The notes under the pieces: generated by a model | Told to the model about the DNA's origin: nothing | Databases searched by the model: none | What the model saw: the letters and a program-made list of their open reading frames with translations, nothing else | Made by a program: the position numbers and the translations under genes | Part shown: piece by piece, positions 62,591-64,000 of the stretch | How the letters are laid out: every line of letters starts with the position of its first letter | Numbering within the stretch: position 1 is the first letter of the stretch | Assembly (NCBI GenBank): GCA_963969595.1 | Contig: OZ018410.1 | Location: forward strand, 30,136,913 to 30,200,912 | From: Neckera pumila | Taxonomy: Eukaryota; Streptophyta; Bryopsida; Hypnales; Neckeraceae | Direction of reading: 5' to 3' | DNA length: 64,000 bases

Positions 62591-62969
62591 CCCTTTTCTC
62601 TAATTACCTCTTTGTTTCTCCTCTTTATAGTACTAAACTAAAAAAAACAAAAAAAACAAGAGAACATCAAAATTTTGGCCCATAGCCTGGCGTGCTGAGG
62701 TCGGCTTGGCTACTGCGGTACCCGGTCCAGCTGGCTGGGTTGCCCGGCTACTGGTTGGGTCTTGATCTTTTTTGGTTTTTTTGTAATTTTTTGGTGAGTG
62801 CCAAAAAATTGGCTGAAGGGGGACATTGACGAGGGGGAGCCAACGGTCCAACTTAATCATAGTTCTACACAAGTTTCCGACTATCGCGATCCCTAATTTA
62901 TTGGATGCTAAACTTTGATGGTTTCCATGCAAGGGTATCTTATAAACTAAACTTTGGAAAGAATTAACT

Positions 62970-63420
62970 GGGGGGATTAAGGCTTCGCCGTCGAGTTGAG
63001 TTTAACACCAACTCTAGGATTTCCCTTACCCGTACATCCAAAGCTTTGCCGTATGGCGAATTTTTACCACACACTCTAGGACTACAAGAGAAATAAAAAT
63101 CAAAGTTCCGCCGTCTAAGGGAGGGGTCACACGTCCACAAGCAACTTCAGAGAAGGACTTAAAACGTTAGAACATGACAACCTTGGGGGTCCAAAGCTCC
63201 ACTATATCGGAGGGAAGACCACATATCAAGGGATGACTTCAAAAGGGGAACTTCAAAACGTTAGAACATGACAACCTTGGGGGGTCCAAAGCTCTGAAGT
63301 ATTGGGGGGAGGACCACACGCCAAGGAGTGACTTAAAAGAGGGAAGTTAGTATTTTAAGAAATAAGCACTCCGGGGGGGGGGAGAGGGGAGGGGGCTCAA
63401 AGCTCCACCGTCCCGGGGGA
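62970..63420. repeat. ~94-bp tandem repeats with CCAAAGCTCC core
   Basis: The clearest two units start AAAACGTTAGAACATGACAA at 63161 and 63255. Each continues CCTTGGGGG, CCAAAGCTC, GGAGG(G/A)..ACCACA and a CAAGG(G/A)(A/G)TGACTT motif. More diverged units lie on both sides. A run of ten G at 63373-63382 and further G tracts end the block. Confidence 0.75.
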
Positions 63421-63599
63421 GAAAACGCACACTAGGGACACATGGGAAGAAGACTCAAACGACCCCACATGGGGGAATCCAACTCTGGGTGTTAGTACGA
63501 CACACGTGGGTTAGTAGATAACAAACTTAAAAAACACTAAAGTCCCCCCGAGGCTGCAAAGCCAAGGCACATAGAGGGGTAGCTTTAGGATTAGTACAA

Positions 63600-64000
63600 A
63601 ATTCAAAAAAACTCTCAACCAAGGGTAGTACTCAACCAAACTACTCTACTTCATACGTTAGTGACTAAACGACTCAAAATAAAGCCAAACAACATTCAAG
63701 ATATCACAAGAGCTTATGAACTCAAAGAAAGAAGGACCCCCAAGACCTTCAAAAGCTGAAAATTAAGCAACAACGGAGCACAAAGTGCTCAAAAAACACC
63801 ATGGAAGTGCCCTTGGCTAAAATGCCAAAAAATCCAACATAAGTTGGACCCATGGACCCAAGACAAGAATAGGGGTGGTTTGAGAGGAAAATGGGCCCCC
63901 TCTTATAGGTTTCTCAAGAGGCTCACCTCCCTCAAGTTACCTTGGTAACCTTATCAACTTAGATTTTCATCCTTATCTCTAAGATTTTCATGGCACTTGG
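63600..64000. other. Window-end sequence, nothing recognised
   Basis: Moderately AT-rich DNA without ORFs or repeats I can name. It probably continues the preceding repetitive element. Confidence 0.35.

Larger units (their letters stand above)
61000..63600 (+). mobile_element. Large repetitive element copy (inverse of 18.5-21.0 kb)
   Basis: Contains TTCATCCATGGTTTTCTATGG (61199), ACCAAACTTCATCCG (61645), short tandem repeats and the CAAAGCTCC repeats. These match the 18.5-21 kb block on the opposite strand in order. No domain-bearing ORF. The GC-rich piece 62680-62830 differs in composition from its flanks. Confidence 0.4.

Overview
The window looks like nuclear DNA of a land plant. Genes carry many short, AT-rich, mostly GT-AG introns, and they sit in AT-rich intergenic DNA packed with nested transposable elements. 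One gene encodes a plastid rhodanese/CAS-like thylakoid protein, a plant-specific family, and another a plant ATL-type RING-H2 ligase. The N-terminal half of the CAS-like protein is unlike the angiosperm form I know, which hints at a seedless plant (bryophyte or lycophyte). That hint is weak and I cannot name a species.

I can support three protein-coding genes, all built by joining exons at splice sites with phase bookkeeping. (1) 6231-11422 (+): a 14-exon gene for a ~725-residue chloroplast rhodanese-like/CAS-related membrane protein, including one GC-AG intron and a transit-peptide exon upstream. (2) 14933-13215 (-): a 3-exon, 387-residue ATL-type RING-H2 E3 ubiquitin ligase. (3) 35558-28748 (-): a 9-exon, ~1,560-residue protein with an IQ motif and a C-terminus resembling part of the kinesin-7 tail (DUF3490) but no motor domain. 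Genes 1 and 2 are convergent. No tRNA, rRNA or CRISPR was seen.

Much of the rest is repetitive. 1-6.2 kb: a TTAA-flanked element end, a diverged tandem duplication of a gene-like segment, and a 1.4-kb inverted-terminal-repeat element beside the first gene. 16-21 kb: AT-rich DNA and tandem repeats that seem to be an inverted copy of 61-63.6 kb. 21-24 kb: Ty3/Gypsy integrase remnant followed by a PHD finger. 25-28.4 kb: foldback elements and a large AAT microsatellite. 37-40 kb: two TTAA-flanked elements in inverted orientation. 48-51 kb: CACTA-like and other MITEs. 53-60.8 kb: a second, more decayed Gypsy element of the same family, broken up by MITEs.

The most interesting find is a family of about nine 0.55-1.1 kb elements flanked by TTAA with CCCCTAAAG-type inverted ends, a structure like that of piggyBac-type MITEs. 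One sits inside the second Gypsy integrase. Removing it together with one TTAA restores an in-frame match to the other integrase copy, which directly supports TTAA as the target-site duplication. The second is the PHD finger following the Gypsy integrase.
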